The notes under the pieces: generated by a model
The model's database searches: none
Seen by the model: only the letters and a program-made list of their open reading frames with translations
What the model was told of the DNA's origin: nothing
Assembly (NCBI GenBank): GCA_910588285.1
Contig: CAJUQB010000044.1
Span: forward strand, 1 to 41,992
Origin: an uncultured Lachnospiraceae bacterium
GTDB taxonomy: Bacteria > Bacillota > Clostridia > Lachnospirales > Lachnospiraceae
Direction: 5' to 3'
DNA: 41,992 nucleotides
Part shown: one piece after another, positions 23,908 to 31,152 of the stretch
Position numbering within the stretch: the stretch's first letter is position 1
Layout: each line of letters starts with the position of its first letter
Made by a program: the position numbers and the translations under genes

Positions 23908-25698
23908 TTAATCCTTATAAATGGCATTGAACCGGCATTTTTCCATGCAGGCGCCGCACTTCACGCACTTGGCCGGGTCAATGACGTGGGGTTCCTTCAC
24001 GGAACCGCTGATAGCCCCGGCCGGACAATTCCGTGCACACAGGGTACAGCCCTTGCATTTCTCAGGGTCAATCTTATAGGTCAATAAGCTCTTGCAGACA
24101 CCTGCCGGGCATTTCTTATCCACCACATGGGCAATGTATTCATCCCGGAAATACCGCAGGGTAGACAGCACCGGATTGGGGGCTGTCTGACCCAGGCCGC
24201 AGAGGGCATTGTCCTTAATGTAGTATGCCAGCTCCTCCAGCTTGTCAATGTCCGCAAGGGTTCCCTGGCCCTTGGTGATTTTGTCCAGAATCTCATACAT
24301 GCGCTTCGTCCCGATCCGGCAGGGAGTACATTTGCCGCAGGACTCATCCACCGTAAATTCCAGGAAAAACTTGGCGATATCCACCATACAGTTGTCCTCG
24401 TCCATAACAATCAGGCCGCCGGAGCCCATCATGGAGCCGATGGACAACAGGTTGTCATAATCAATGGGGATATCCATATGCTCTGCCGGGATACAGCCGC
24501 CGGAGGGCCCCCCGGTCTGGGCTGCCTTGAACCGCTTGCCATTGGGAATGCCGCCGCCGATCTCCTCAATGACGGTCCGCAAGGTAGTTCCCATAGGGAT
24601 CTCCACCAGGCCGGTGTTGTTGATCTTGCCGCCCAGGGCAAACACCTTGGTTCCCTTGGACTTCTCTGTACCCATGGAGGCAAACCAGTCTGCCCCATTT
24701 AAAATGATCTGGGGGATATTGGCGTATGTCTCCACGTTGTTGAGGATTGTGGGGCTCTCAAACAGTCCCTTCACTGCCGGGAAGGGCGGACGTGGCCTGG
24801 GTTCTCCCCGGTTCCCCTCAATGGAGGTCATAAGAGCCGTCTCCTCCCCGCAGACAAAGGCTCCTGCCCCCAGTCTTAAGTCAATGTCAAAATCAAAGCC
24901 GCTGCCGAAAATATCCTTGCCCAAAAGGCCGTATTCCCTGGCCTGGGCAAGGGCGATCTTCAGCCGTTCCACCGCGATGGGATACTCGGCCCGCACATAG
25001 ATATAACCCTGGCTGGCCCCGATGGCATAGCCGGCAATGGCCATTGCCTCCAGAACCACATGGGGATCCCCCTCCAGCACGGAGCGGTCCATGAAGGCCC
25101 CGGGATCTCCCTCGTCCGCATTGCAGCAGACATATTTCTGTACATTTCCGCGGTTCCCGGAGGCGAACTTCCACTTCATGCCTGTGGGGAAGCCTGCGCC
25201 GCCCCGGCCCCTTAAGCCGCTGTCTAAAATCGTCTGGATCACCTGATCCGGCGTCATCTCTGTCAATACCTTCCCAAGGGCCTCGTAACCTCTGGTTCCG
25301 ATATATTCGTCGATATTCTCCGGGTTGATCACACCGCAGTTGCGCAGGGCGATCCGGTGCTGGTTCCGGTAGAAATCCGTGTCCTTTAAGGACTTGATCC
25401 CGCCGCTTTCCACCGTCTCCTGGTAGACAAGGCGCTCCACCGGCCTTCCCTTCAGCAGGTGCTCCTCCACAATCTCCGGAATATCCTCCAGCTTGACCAT
25501 GGAATAAAACACTGCCTCCGGATATACGATCATAATGGGCCCCAGGGCGCACAGGCCATGGCAGCCGGTCTTTACTACCGCTACCTCCTTGGAAAGCCCC
25601 TGGCGCTGAATCTCGGATATTAATTTTTCTGCAATCTGTGTGCTTCCGGAGGATGTACAACCGGTGCCTCCACAGACTAATACATGAGAACGATACAT
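23908..25698 (-). CDS. hydB: Bifurcating hydrogenase NADH/FMN subunit HydB (NuoF-like)
   Basis: Flavin- and NADH-binding subunit, where electron bifurcation takes place in the HydABC family. The 596 residues comprise: an N-terminal thioredoxin-like [2Fe-2S] domain (CGGTGC, then CHGLCALGP); a NuoF core with GRGGAGFPTGMKW (NADH/FMN binding) and NADEGDPG; a SLBB-type segment; a 4Fe-4S motif ESCGKCTPCR; and a C-terminal double ferredoxin domain (CKGCTLCARNCP and CVKCGACMEKCR), which separates HydB from plain NuoF. GGAGG precedes the start at good spacing. It is flanked by the hydD-like gene (13-bp gap) and hydA. Confidence 0.96.
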   Translation of the reverse strand: MYRSHVLVCGGTGCTSSGSTQIAEKLISEIQRQGLSKEVAVVKTGCHGLCALGPIMIVYPEAVFYSMVKLEDIPEIVEEHLLKGRPVERLVYQETVESGGIKSLKDTDFYRNQHRIALRNCGVINPENIDEYIGTRGYEALGKVLTEMTPDQVIQTILDSGLRGRGGAGFPTGMKWKFASGNRGNVQKYVCCNADEGDPGAFMDRSVLEGDPHVVLEAMAIAGYAIGASQGYIYVRAEYPIAVERLKIALAQAREYGLLGKDIFGSGFDFDIDLRLGAGAFVCGEETALMTSIEGNRGEPRPRPPFPAVKGLFESPTILNNVETYANIPQIILNGADWFASMGTEKSKGTKVFALGGKINNTGLVEIPMGTTLRTVIEEIGGGIPNGKRFKAAQTGGPSGGCIPAEHMDIPIDYDNLLSIGSMMGSGGLIVMDEDNCMVDIAKFFLEFTVDESCGKCTPCRIGTKRMYEILDKITKGQGTLADIDKLEELAYYIKDNALCGLGQTAPNPVLSTLRYFRDEYIAHVVDKKCPAGVCKSLLTYKIDPEKCKGCTLCARNCPAGAISGSVKEPHVIDPAKCVKCGACMEKCRFNAIYKD

Positions 25699-25711
25699 CG
25701 CTGCTTCCTCC

Positions 25712-26083
25712 TTATAATCTTGTCTCGTTTAAGGTGTATTTTTCCACCACCTGGCCCCGCACCAGATGCTGCTCCAGCACCTCTACGGCCTTCTCCGGCG
25801 TCATCTTGATATATGTAATCTTATCCTTTCCGGCCTCCAGCACCTCCACAATGGGCTCATACTGGCACAGGCCGATGCAGCCGGTCTGGGTGACTGTCAC
25901 ATGCTTTAGGCCCTGCTTCTGCACCTCCTCCGCCAGTGTGGTCAGCACCGGCCTTGCCCCGCTGGCAATCCCGCAGGTTGCCATTCCCACAACAACACGA
26001 ATCTGGTTACTGTCCTCGGAGCGAAGCTCTACCTGACCCTGCATCCGCTCCCGGATGGCCTTTAATTCTTCCAATGATTTCAT
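25712..26083 (-). CDS. Thioredoxin-like [2Fe-2S] protein, HydD-like
   Basis: A 123-residue soluble protein with the thioredoxin-like ferredoxin fold. Cluster cysteines are visible in GMATCGIASGA and TGCIGLCQYEP. In several clostridial hydrogenase operons a gene of this type (hydD) lies between the kinase-like gene and hydB; its exact role in the complex is not settled. The start overlaps the HATPase gene stop by 4 bp (ATGA), with GGAG upstream, so translation is coupled. Confidence 0.88.
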   Translation of the reverse strand: MKSLEELKAIRERMQGQVELRSEDSNQIRVVVGMATCGIASGARPVLTTLAEEVQKQGLKHVTVTQTGCIGLCQYEPIVEVLEAGKDKITYIKMTPEKAVEVLEQHLVRGQVVEKYTLNETRL

Positions 26084-26637
26084 AAGATCTCCTCCTGATC
26101 TGCTTCTCTCTTATTTTCCTCCAAATATTCCCGGATAAAAGCCGCAACCTCACTGCTCCCAAGGGGCATATCCCCCAGCAGGCCGCGCATCTTACTGGTA
26201 TCCAGCACAAATTCCCGTCCATCCACAGCATACCGGTAGTAAAAATCAATGGCCTCATTCATCAAAATCAGGGAATACATCGTGGCATTGATGTCTCCCA
26301 GGGGAATACAGTCAATATGTCCCATATGATATTCTGCCGCAAGCTCTGTCCCTGCGCCTGCCTGGGAGCGAATCCAAAAGCTTCCGCCGGTGCATTCTGC
26401 CGACTGCTTCAGAAACGGGATTCCCAGACCCACCCGCCGGGTCTTCCTGGACGTAAAAAAGGGATCCATACACTGTGACAGCTGCCTGCTGTCCATCCCG
26501 CAGCCATTGTCCTTCACCGCAACCAAAAGCCTTTTGGCAGCCGTATCTGCCGCGATCTCAATCCGGATCCGGGTGGCGCCGGCTTTTATGGAATTCTGTG
26601 CAATGTCCAATACGTGCAGTGAAATCTCCGGAAACAT
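26080..26637 (-). CDS. Stand-alone HATPase (histidine-kinase-like ATP-binding) protein of the hyd operon
   Basis: A 185-residue protein with a GHKL ATPase fold: N-box DIAQNSIKAGAT, G1 box VKDNGCGMD, G2 box RVGLGIPFLK. There is no HisKA dimerisation domain or phosphoacceptor His, no membrane segment and no sensor domain. The C-terminal 70 residues (from about DCIPLGDINATMYSLI) are specific to this subfamily. Such a gene recurs between hydC and hydD in bifurcating hydrogenase operons, and its function is unknown; an anti-sigma-like or protein-serine kinase role is possible. It begins immediately after the hydC stop (TAA-ATG). Confidence 0.85.
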   Translation of the reverse strand: MFPEISLHVLDIAQNSIKAGATRIRIEIAADTAAKRLLVAVKDNGCGMDSRQLSQCMDPFFTSRKTRRVGLGIPFLKQSAECTGGSFWIRSQAGAGTELAAEYHMGHIDCIPLGDINATMYSLILMNEAIDFYYRYAVDGREFVLDTSKMRGLLGDMPLGSSEVAAFIREYLEENKREADQEEIL

Positions 26638-27126
26638 TTACTTATATTTCTCCAGGATCCCGGGCAGCTCTTCTACCGTAAGCCGTCCGTACACTTCCTC
26701 ATTGATCATCATAACCGGAGCAAGGCCGCAGGCTCCCACACAGCGGCAGGCATCCAGGGAAAACTTCCCGTCCGGCGTACACTCCCCGCCCTTGATGCCC
26801 AATAGCTCCATCAGCTTATTGTAAATTTCCCCGGAGCCCTTCACGTAGCAGGCTGTCCCAAGGCAGACGGAAATCTGGTATTTTCCCTTGGGATACAGGT
26901 TAAACTGGGAATAAAAGGTGGCAACGCCGTATACCTTCTCCATGGGGATTTCCAATTGATCCGCAATGATTTTCTGCACCTCTTTGGGCAGGTACCCGTA
27001 GATCTCCTGCGCCCTCTGCATGATGGGCATCAGGCAGCCCTTATCGCCCCGAAGCTCCTGGATTGCCGCCAACAGCTCCTGCTCCTGCCTGGGGGTTCCC
27101 TGAAAGGAAGCCGTTTGTTTTTCCAT
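26638..27126 (-). CDS. hydC: Bifurcating hydrogenase subunit HydC (NuoE-like)
   Basis: A 162-residue NuoE-family electron-transfer subunit with one thioredoxin-like [2Fe-2S] cluster: CLGTACYVKG and CRCVGACGLAPVM supply the four cysteines. An N-terminal helical bundle (LLAAIQELRGDKGCLMPIMQRAQEIYG) is normal for NuoE. The start at 27126 is preceded by AGGAGGAG; the longer frame to 27147 has that site inside it and is rejected. It is first in the five-gene operon hydC-HATPase-hydD-hydB-hydA. Confidence 0.95.
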   Translation of the reverse strand: MEKQTASFQGTPRQEQELLAAIQELRGDKGCLMPIMQRAQEIYGYLPKEVQKIIADQLEIPMEKVYGVATFYSQFNLYPKGKYQISVCLGTACYVKGSGEIYNKLMELLGIKGGECTPDGKFSLDACRCVGACGLAPVMMINEEVYGRLTVEELPGILEKYK

Positions 27127-27175
27127 AAAATTGTCACTCCTCCTCATAAAACATTCCGTTTGCAGTTACCTATTT

Positions 27176-27204
27176 ATCCTACCATTGTATTTCTTTCGAT
27201 ACAA
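27176..27204 (-). promoter_or_regulatory. Candidate promoter of the hyd operon
   Basis: Minus strand TTGTAT (27204-27199), a 17-bp spacer, and TAGGAT (27181-27176), about 50 bp before the hydC start. The -35 and most of the spacer are covered by the 27184-27205 palindrome, which suggests control by occlusion. Confidence 0.6.
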
Positions 27205-27205
27205 T
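27184..27205. promoter_or_regulatory. Palindromic operator O1 at the hyd promoter
   Basis: Perfect 7-bp arms ATTGTAT and ATACAAT separated by 8 bp. It contains TTTCGATACAA, the 11-bp word also found upstream of the sensory hydrogenase. It overlaps the hyd -35 region. Confidence 0.65.
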
Positions 27206-27253
27206 CCGCAAAGACACAAAAATTTGTTCCTTCTGAAACGGTCTTTTTGTGTG

Positions 27254-27275
27254 ATTGTACAAATTCGCGTACAAT
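27254..27275. promoter_or_regulatory. Palindromic operator O2 in the divergent region
   Basis: Perfect 7-bp arms ATTGTAC and GTACAAT separated by 8 bp: the same 7-8-7 layout as O1, with the arms differing at one position. Centre-to-centre distance to O1 is 70 bp. Confidence 0.6.
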
Positions 27276-27282
27276 TGTGCAT

Positions 27283-27300
27283 TTGTTATAAATTTAACAA
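27283..27300. promoter_or_regulatory. Rex-type redox operator
   Basis: TTGTTATAAATTTAACAA matches the Rex consensus TTGTTAA-N4-TTAACAA at 13 of 14 defined positions. It lies ten bases upstream of the plus-strand -35 hexamer, between the divergent promoters. Rex senses NADH/NAD+ and controls fermentation and hydrogenase genes in clostridia. Confidence 0.75.
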
Positions 27301-27310
27301 TGTATTTCTG

Positions 27311-27339
27311 TTGAAAATCACGATTTTAAATGATATACT
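27311..27339 (+). promoter_or_regulatory. Strong sigma-A promoter of the collapsed plus-strand cluster
   Basis: TTGAAA (27311-27316), 17-bp spacer, TATACT (27334-27339). The first start codon on this strand is at 27389, with GGGAGG just before it. Confidence 0.8.
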
Positions 27340-27388
27340 TGGAAATGCGTACCTATTTTTTCGTGATACAACCCAAAGAACGGGAGGA

Positions 27389-27496
27389 ATGACTTTGAAT
27401 CTGGAAGATATTTGCAGCCTGCTGCAAGCCACCCTACTCACAACAAACCACAACCTGAAGCGGGTGGTTCACTCTGCCTTCAGCTCTGGCCATTAA
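27389..27496 (+). pseudogene. Truncated DRTGG-domain protein (N-terminal 35 codons)
   Basis: The frame starts with ATG after GGGAGG and reads MTLNLEDICSLLQA, then LKRVVHSAFSSG, then stop. This is the beginning of a DRTGG-type protein of the kind that accompanies clostridial hydrogenases; about two thirds of the normal length is missing. The frame ends exactly where the C-terminal half of a hydrogenase-like gene begins in the next frame, so the truncation is a deletion junction near 27480. Possibly still translated as a small peptide. Confidence 0.65.
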
Positions 27497-28058
27497 GGAT
27501 GTGTACCAGATCCTCCTCTCCTACCTGCCCCAGGCTGAGCAGAACCCCATGGAGCTGTCCTCCTGCGGCAGCATCGGCGTAGGCTGGGGCATTGCAGGCG
27601 GGGAGGCGGTGGGGATGAGCGCCGACAGCTATCTTGCCGCCGACGGCATTGAGAACGTGATTCGTGTGCTGGAGGATCTGGAGGATGAGAAATTCACCCC
27701 CAACCTGCAGTTTATTGAGCTGAATGCCTGCAGCGGCGGCTGTGTGGGCGGTGTGCTGAATGTGGAGAACCCCTACCTGGCCAAGGCAAAGACAAAGCAT
27801 CTGAGCAAATATCTGCCGGACTCCTTAGATCGCCCCGGGGACCATCCGGCCTTTGATCCGGAAGAGCTGTATTTTACCCAGCCGATTACATACGAGCCGG
27901 TCTACCGCCTGGGCAGCAATACCATGGAGAGCATGGCGAATCTGGAAATCGTGGAACGCTACATGAAGGAATTTCCCGGGCTGGACTGCGGCTCCTGCGG
28001 CGCTCCCACCTGCCGGGCCCTGGCGGAGGATATTGTCCGGGGCTTCCATAATATTTAG
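27483..28058 (+). pseudogene. C-terminal remnant of a sensory-type [FeFe] hydrogenase
   Basis: Open from the deletion junction to 28058; the first possible start is GTG 27501 without a good ribosome binding site. Recognisable parts are ALAIKDVYQILLSYLP, the L3-like motif FIELNACSGGCVGGVLNVENPY, and a C-terminal Fe-S motif LDCGSCGAPTCRALAEDIVRG. The ferredoxin domains and motifs L1 and L2 are absent, so an H-cluster could not form. It is related in type to the intact sensory hydrogenase at 8430-10136 but not a close copy: the intact protein has EVMICEGGCVNGP at L3 and a PAS domain. Confidence 0.75.
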
Positions 28059-28070
28059 GAGGGAATCTCT

Positions 28071-28424
28071 ATGACGATTCAGGAACTGATGGACCGAAAT
28101 CTATTTACTGTCATTGATGCCGGCAAGGACACCGGACGCACCATCTCAAAGCCTTACTGCTGCGATCTTTTGAGTATCGCCATGAGCTCTGCCCCAGCAG
28201 ACGGCATCTGGTTTACCGTGATGGCCAACCTCAACACGCTGGCAGTGGCTGCCCTGACGGATACTGCCTGCGTGGTGCTGTGCCAGAATACGGCCCTTGA
28301 CGCCCATGCCCTGGCCAAGGCCCGGGAGGAGGGCATCACGGTCCTGGCCACAGAGCTGCCGGTCTTCGATGCCGCGCTGCTGGCCTATGGGCAGCTGGTC
28401 CAGGGAGAAGCCGGCAATGCTTAG
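28071..28424 (+). CDS. Small DRTGG-domain protein
   Basis: A 117-residue protein with the layout of short DRTGG-type proteins (YCCDLLSIAMSSAPADGIWFTVMANLNTLAVAALTDTACVVL, then EEGITVLATELPVFDAALL). The family is linked to hydrogenase clusters and PHP genes; its ligand or activity is unknown. Start: GGAGGGAATCTCT before ATG. It appears to be the only intact gene in the collapsed cluster, between the hydrogenase remnant (12-bp gap) and the PHP gene, whose ATG overlaps its stop. Confidence 0.75.
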   Translation: MTIQELMDRNLFTVIDAGKDTGRTISKPYCCDLLSIAMSSAPADGIWFTVMANLNTLAVAALTDTACVVLCQNTALDAHALAKAREEGITVLATELPVFDAALLAYGQLVQGEAGNA

Positions 28425-29129
28425 TTATGACCTTCACATCCATTCCTGCCTCTCCCCCTGCGGGGAGGACGACATGACTCCAGGCAATATCCTGGGCATG
28501 GCCTCCCTGATCGGGCTGGATCTGATCGCTCTGACCGACCACAACAGCTGCAGGAACTGTCCCTCCTGGCCCAGGCAGAGGGCCTCCCCATCCGGGTGAT
28601 TCCCGGCATGGAGCTGACCACCTGCGAGGAGGTTCATGTGCTGTGCTATTTTACAGCCCTTGCAGACGCCATGGCTTTTGACGCCTATGTGGCTGCCCAT
28701 CTGCTGCCGGTTGCCAACAATCCCGCTATTTTCGGGAACCAGCTTCTGTGCAATGAACAGGACGAGATCTGCGGTTCCTGTGATCCCCTTCTGATTTCCT
28801 CCACGGATATTTCCTTTTTCCGGCTGGCCCCCCTGTTGGCAGACTATCACGGGATTATGGTGCCTGCCCACATTGACAAGCATTCCAACAGCCTCATCAG
28901 CCAGCTGGGCTTTGTACCGGAGGGGATTGATTTCCCCTATTTTAAAGTGCACGACATGGCTTCAGCGGAGGGACTGCGGGAGCGCTTTCCCGCGCTGCGG
29001 GATGTGCCCGCGCTGTGCAGCTCTGACGCCCACCGGCTGGAGGGGCTTCACGAGAGGGAGTTTTTTATCGCCCGCACACCTGAATCATGCTTGCCATTCC
29101 GATCTGGAACTGGTAAGATATCTTTATGA
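28417..29129 (+). pseudogene. Frameshifted PHP-domain phosphoesterase gene
   Basis: The 5' part (28417-28599) encodes MLSYDLHIHSCLSPCGEDD and DLIALTDHNSCRNC, the metal-binding start of a PHP domain. Near 28555-28570 the frame breaks: the continuation (LLAQAEGLPIRVIPGMELTTCEEVHVLCYF, HIDKHSNSLI, CSSDAHRLEGL) is in the next frame up to about 29090. A second break near 29080 moves the tail (LELVRYLYEL) to a third frame. Such genes (PHP after DRTGG) usually encode predicted metal-dependent phosphoesterases of about 240 residues. With two frameshifts it is probably inactive, unless these are sequencing errors. Confidence 0.75.
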
Positions 29130-29211
29130 GCTGCCCGACAAATGGGGCGTTTCAAAACTGAGATTGGCAAATGGCACAAGATGCAAACGCCCCATTTGTC
29201 GGGCAACTCAT
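29126..29211. repeat. 86-bp long inverted repeat
   Basis: Arms of 27 bp (29126-29152 and 29185-29211) with a single mismatch that becomes a G-U pair in RNA, and a 32-base loop. The arm core is CTGCCCGACAAATGGGGCG. There is no T-run on either side. It overlaps the tail of the broken PHP gene. Confidence 0.9.
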
Positions 29212-29256
29212 CATTATAAATACAGTTAATTCCAACCTGGGAAAGGAAGTGTTATT

Positions 29257-29820
29257 ATGGCGCCAGCATTGGCGAAGGAAACGCTTTATACCGTTGCATA
29301 CATTTATTCTCTGCCGGAAGGAAGCCGTGCGGAACTAATTGACGGACAGATCTATGATATGGCGCCTCCAAGCCGGATGCATCAACGGCTTACAGGAGAG
29401 CTGTTTGCAATGATTCGGGAGTATCTCCATCAAAACAATGGCTCCTGCGAAGTAGACCTCTCCCCATTTGCCGTATTTTTAAATGAAGATGATTTCAATT
29501 ATGTGGAACCGGATATTTCTGTTATTTGTGACCCCCATAAGCTTACGGACAAAGGATGTCTCGGTGCGCCGGATTGGATTATTGAGGTCGTCTCCCCGGG
29601 CAGCAGACGTATGGATTATTTCACGAAGCTTTTTAAATACCGTACCTCCGGTGTTCGGGAATATTGGATTGTTGATCCTGACAAAAACCGTATCCTTGTT
29701 TACAATTTTGACTCTGAGGATACCGGAGACTATACTTTTGCAGATTCCGTAAAAGCCGGCATATATGAAGATTTGTATATTGACTTCTGCAGGATTGCCA
29801 AACAGCTGGGCCTACCATAG
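29257..29820 (+). CDS. Uma2-family putative restriction-endonuclease-fold protein
   Basis: A 187-residue protein of the Uma2/DUF820 family (PD-(D/E)XK fold). Core motifs: RAELIDGQIYDM near residue 25, VEPDISVICD near 85 (catalytic Asp), DWIIEVVSPGSR near 107 (catalytic Glu), and YRTSGVREYWIVDPD. These proteins are widespread and often multi-copy; DNA cleavage is predicted but the physiological role is not established. AAAGGAAG precedes the ATG. It stands alone between the PHP remnant and the convergent ogt gene. Confidence 0.9.
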   Translation: MAPALAKETLYTVAYIYSLPEGSRAELIDGQIYDMAPPSRMHQRLTGELFAMIREYLHQNNGSCEVDLSPFAVFLNEDDFNYVEPDISVICDPHKLTDKGCLGAPDWIIEVVSPGSRRMDYFTKLFKYRTSGVREYWIVDPDKNRILVYNFDSEDTGDYTFADSVKAGIYEDLYIDFCRIAKQLGLP

Positions 29821-29831
29821 CCATGCCCTGC

Positions 29832-29878
29832 CTGTTACACTGCGTTCTGTTACACGCCCGTTCTGTTACACGGCCGTT
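29832..29878. repeat. 15/16-bp tandem triplication over the ogt stop codon
   Basis: Three units beginning CTGTTACAC (at 29832, 29847 and 29863), the last two differing at one or two positions. On the minus strand each unit reads GTGTAACAG; the unit nearest the gene supplies the ogt stop codon and the others lie in its 3' untranslated region. Confidence 0.8.
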
Positions 29879-30405
29879 CCCCTCTGGGGCGCAAAAAATC
29901 GCTCCATGTCCACGCCCTCATGGGTCAAGAGCCATATTTTGTTCTCTATCCCTCCCGCATAACCGGTGAGGCTTCCGTTTGTACCTACCACACGATGACA
30001 GGGGATGATAATGGAGAGGGGATTGTGACCCACAGCGCCGCCCACTGCCTGAGCCGACATGCTGGCAAGGCCCTGGTCCGCAGCTACCTTTTGTGCAATC
30101 TCTTTATAGGTTATAGTTTCACCATATGGGATATGGCACAGGATGTTCCAAACCGCCTTACGGAATTCACTTCCCATAGGAGAAAGGGGCAATTCATGAA
30201 TCGGCGGTTTTTCACCGCCGAAATAGCGGTCTAACCACTCTTTTGCCTGGCGAAAAACCATGGTATCCTTTTTCTCCTGCATTTCTTCCCGAAAAGAACC
30301 GAGATAATATTTCTGCCCCTCCAGCCACAGCCCCACCAGAGAATTCTCCTTTTCTGCCAGAAGCAGCCGCCCGATTGGTGCATGATAATAAAAAGTGTAC
30401 AGCAT
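29866..30405 (-). CDS. ogt: Methylated-DNA--[protein]-cysteine S-methyltransferase
   Basis: Suicide repair protein that transfers the methyl group from O6-methylguanine to its own cysteine. The 179 residues show the active-site motif IIIPCHRVV (C136), the helix-turn-helix lead-in YGETITYKEIA, and the AVGGAVGHNPL segment before the active site. ATG 30405 is preceded by GGGAGG; the frame is open to 30450, but that extension lacks a ribosome binding site. A single-gene transcript, convergent with the Uma2 gene. Confidence 0.95.
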   Translation of the reverse strand: MLYTFYYHAPIGRLLLAEKENSLVGLWLEGQKYYLGSFREEMQEKKDTMVFRQAKEWLDRYFGGEKPPIHELPLSPMGSEFRKAVWNILCHIPYGETITYKEIAQKVAADQGLASMSAQAVGGAVGHNPLSIIIPCHRVVGTNGSLTGYAGGIENKIWLLTHEGVDMERFFAPQRGTAV

Positions 30406-30686
30406 ACATTTCCTCCCACTCCCGGCACTTTTCCAACGCAATGCCTGCATAGATTTTTAATATAGATAAAATATTTAATATAAACTTTATTTTTATACAT
30501 AATAGCCAGAATATAACTAGCATCGGTTTTCCAAAACTGTAAACAGCAAATGGCACAATGTAGCAAAATCCCCCTCTAACCCCCTCGATATTTCCATAAA
30601 TCAATCCCCATTTATTTAATCTGAATTTATTTAATCTAAATTTATTTCCTATCCCGCAGGCAAAACATATTTAATCAAACCTTAAC
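30406..30686. other. AT-rich intergenic gap with a 15-bp tandem repeat
   Basis: No gene is seen. At 30610-30647 the unit ATTTATTTAATCTGA is repeated about 2.5 times with one change. The stretch near 30455-30500 is very AT-rich and probably holds the ogt promoter, but I cannot fix hexamers with confidence. Confidence 0.5.
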
Positions 30687-31151
30687 TTACACATCTATTG
30701 CAGATTTCCCCCTATCATTGATATACACCGTAATTGTATCATGTTCCGAACAATCTGGTATCTCCCACAGCAGACAGCTTTTGTGGTGATAGACATTCCC
30801 CTGACTGCTATAGGTATACAGAATCCGATAAGGATATTGCCTCCCATACTGGGTGTAGCTCTGCAAATATACCTTTTCTACCGTCCCCTTCACCCTGTCT
30901 CCATGCTCCAGCAGCTCACAGTGCAGCTTCCATTTCATACAGCCCAGAGCCTTACAGACAGCATACACCACCAAAAATGCGATTCCCAGGGAAGAAAAAA
31001 TGATTCCCATGAGCCTGCTGTTCTGGACCATAGAGCTTTCCGTCGGCCATAGGATACCCGCAAAGCTTAACAGGCCCGTAAAGATAAAGCCAGTGCCCAG
31101 CCAGAAAAAAATAATTTTAAACATATCCTCCGTATATCTTGGCTTCTTCAT
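30687..31151 (-). CDS. Two-TM DUF3592-like membrane protein
   Basis: A 154-residue protein with transmembrane helices at about 10-32 (MFKIIFFWLGTGFIFTGLLSFAG) and 45-66 (GIIFSSLGIAFLVVYAVC), then an extracytoplasmic or cytosolic beta-rich domain (GDRVKGTVEKVYLQSY, YPYRILYTYSSQGNVYHHKS) resembling DUF3592. ATG 31151 follows the proA stop by a single base (TGA-T-ATG), so it is coupled to proA and is last in that operon. The frame is open to 31172 inside proA. Function unknown. Confidence 0.65.
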   Translation of the reverse strand: MKKPRYTEDMFKIIFFWLGTGFIFTGLLSFAGILWPTESSMVQNSRLMGIIFSSLGIAFLVVYAVCKALGCMKWKLHCELLEHGDRVKGTVEKVYLQSYTQYGRQYPYRILYTYSSQGNVYHHKSCLLWEIPDCSEHDTITVYINDRGKSAIDV

Positions 31152-31152
31152 A

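Noticed and set aside
28550..28600. Programmed frameshift in the PHP gene
   Set aside because: No slippery heptamer is seen, and a second frame break occurs near 29080; decay or sequencing error is simpler.
29832..29878. A CRISPR-like array
   Set aside because: The units are 15-16 bp and contiguous without spacers; a simple tandem duplication explains them.
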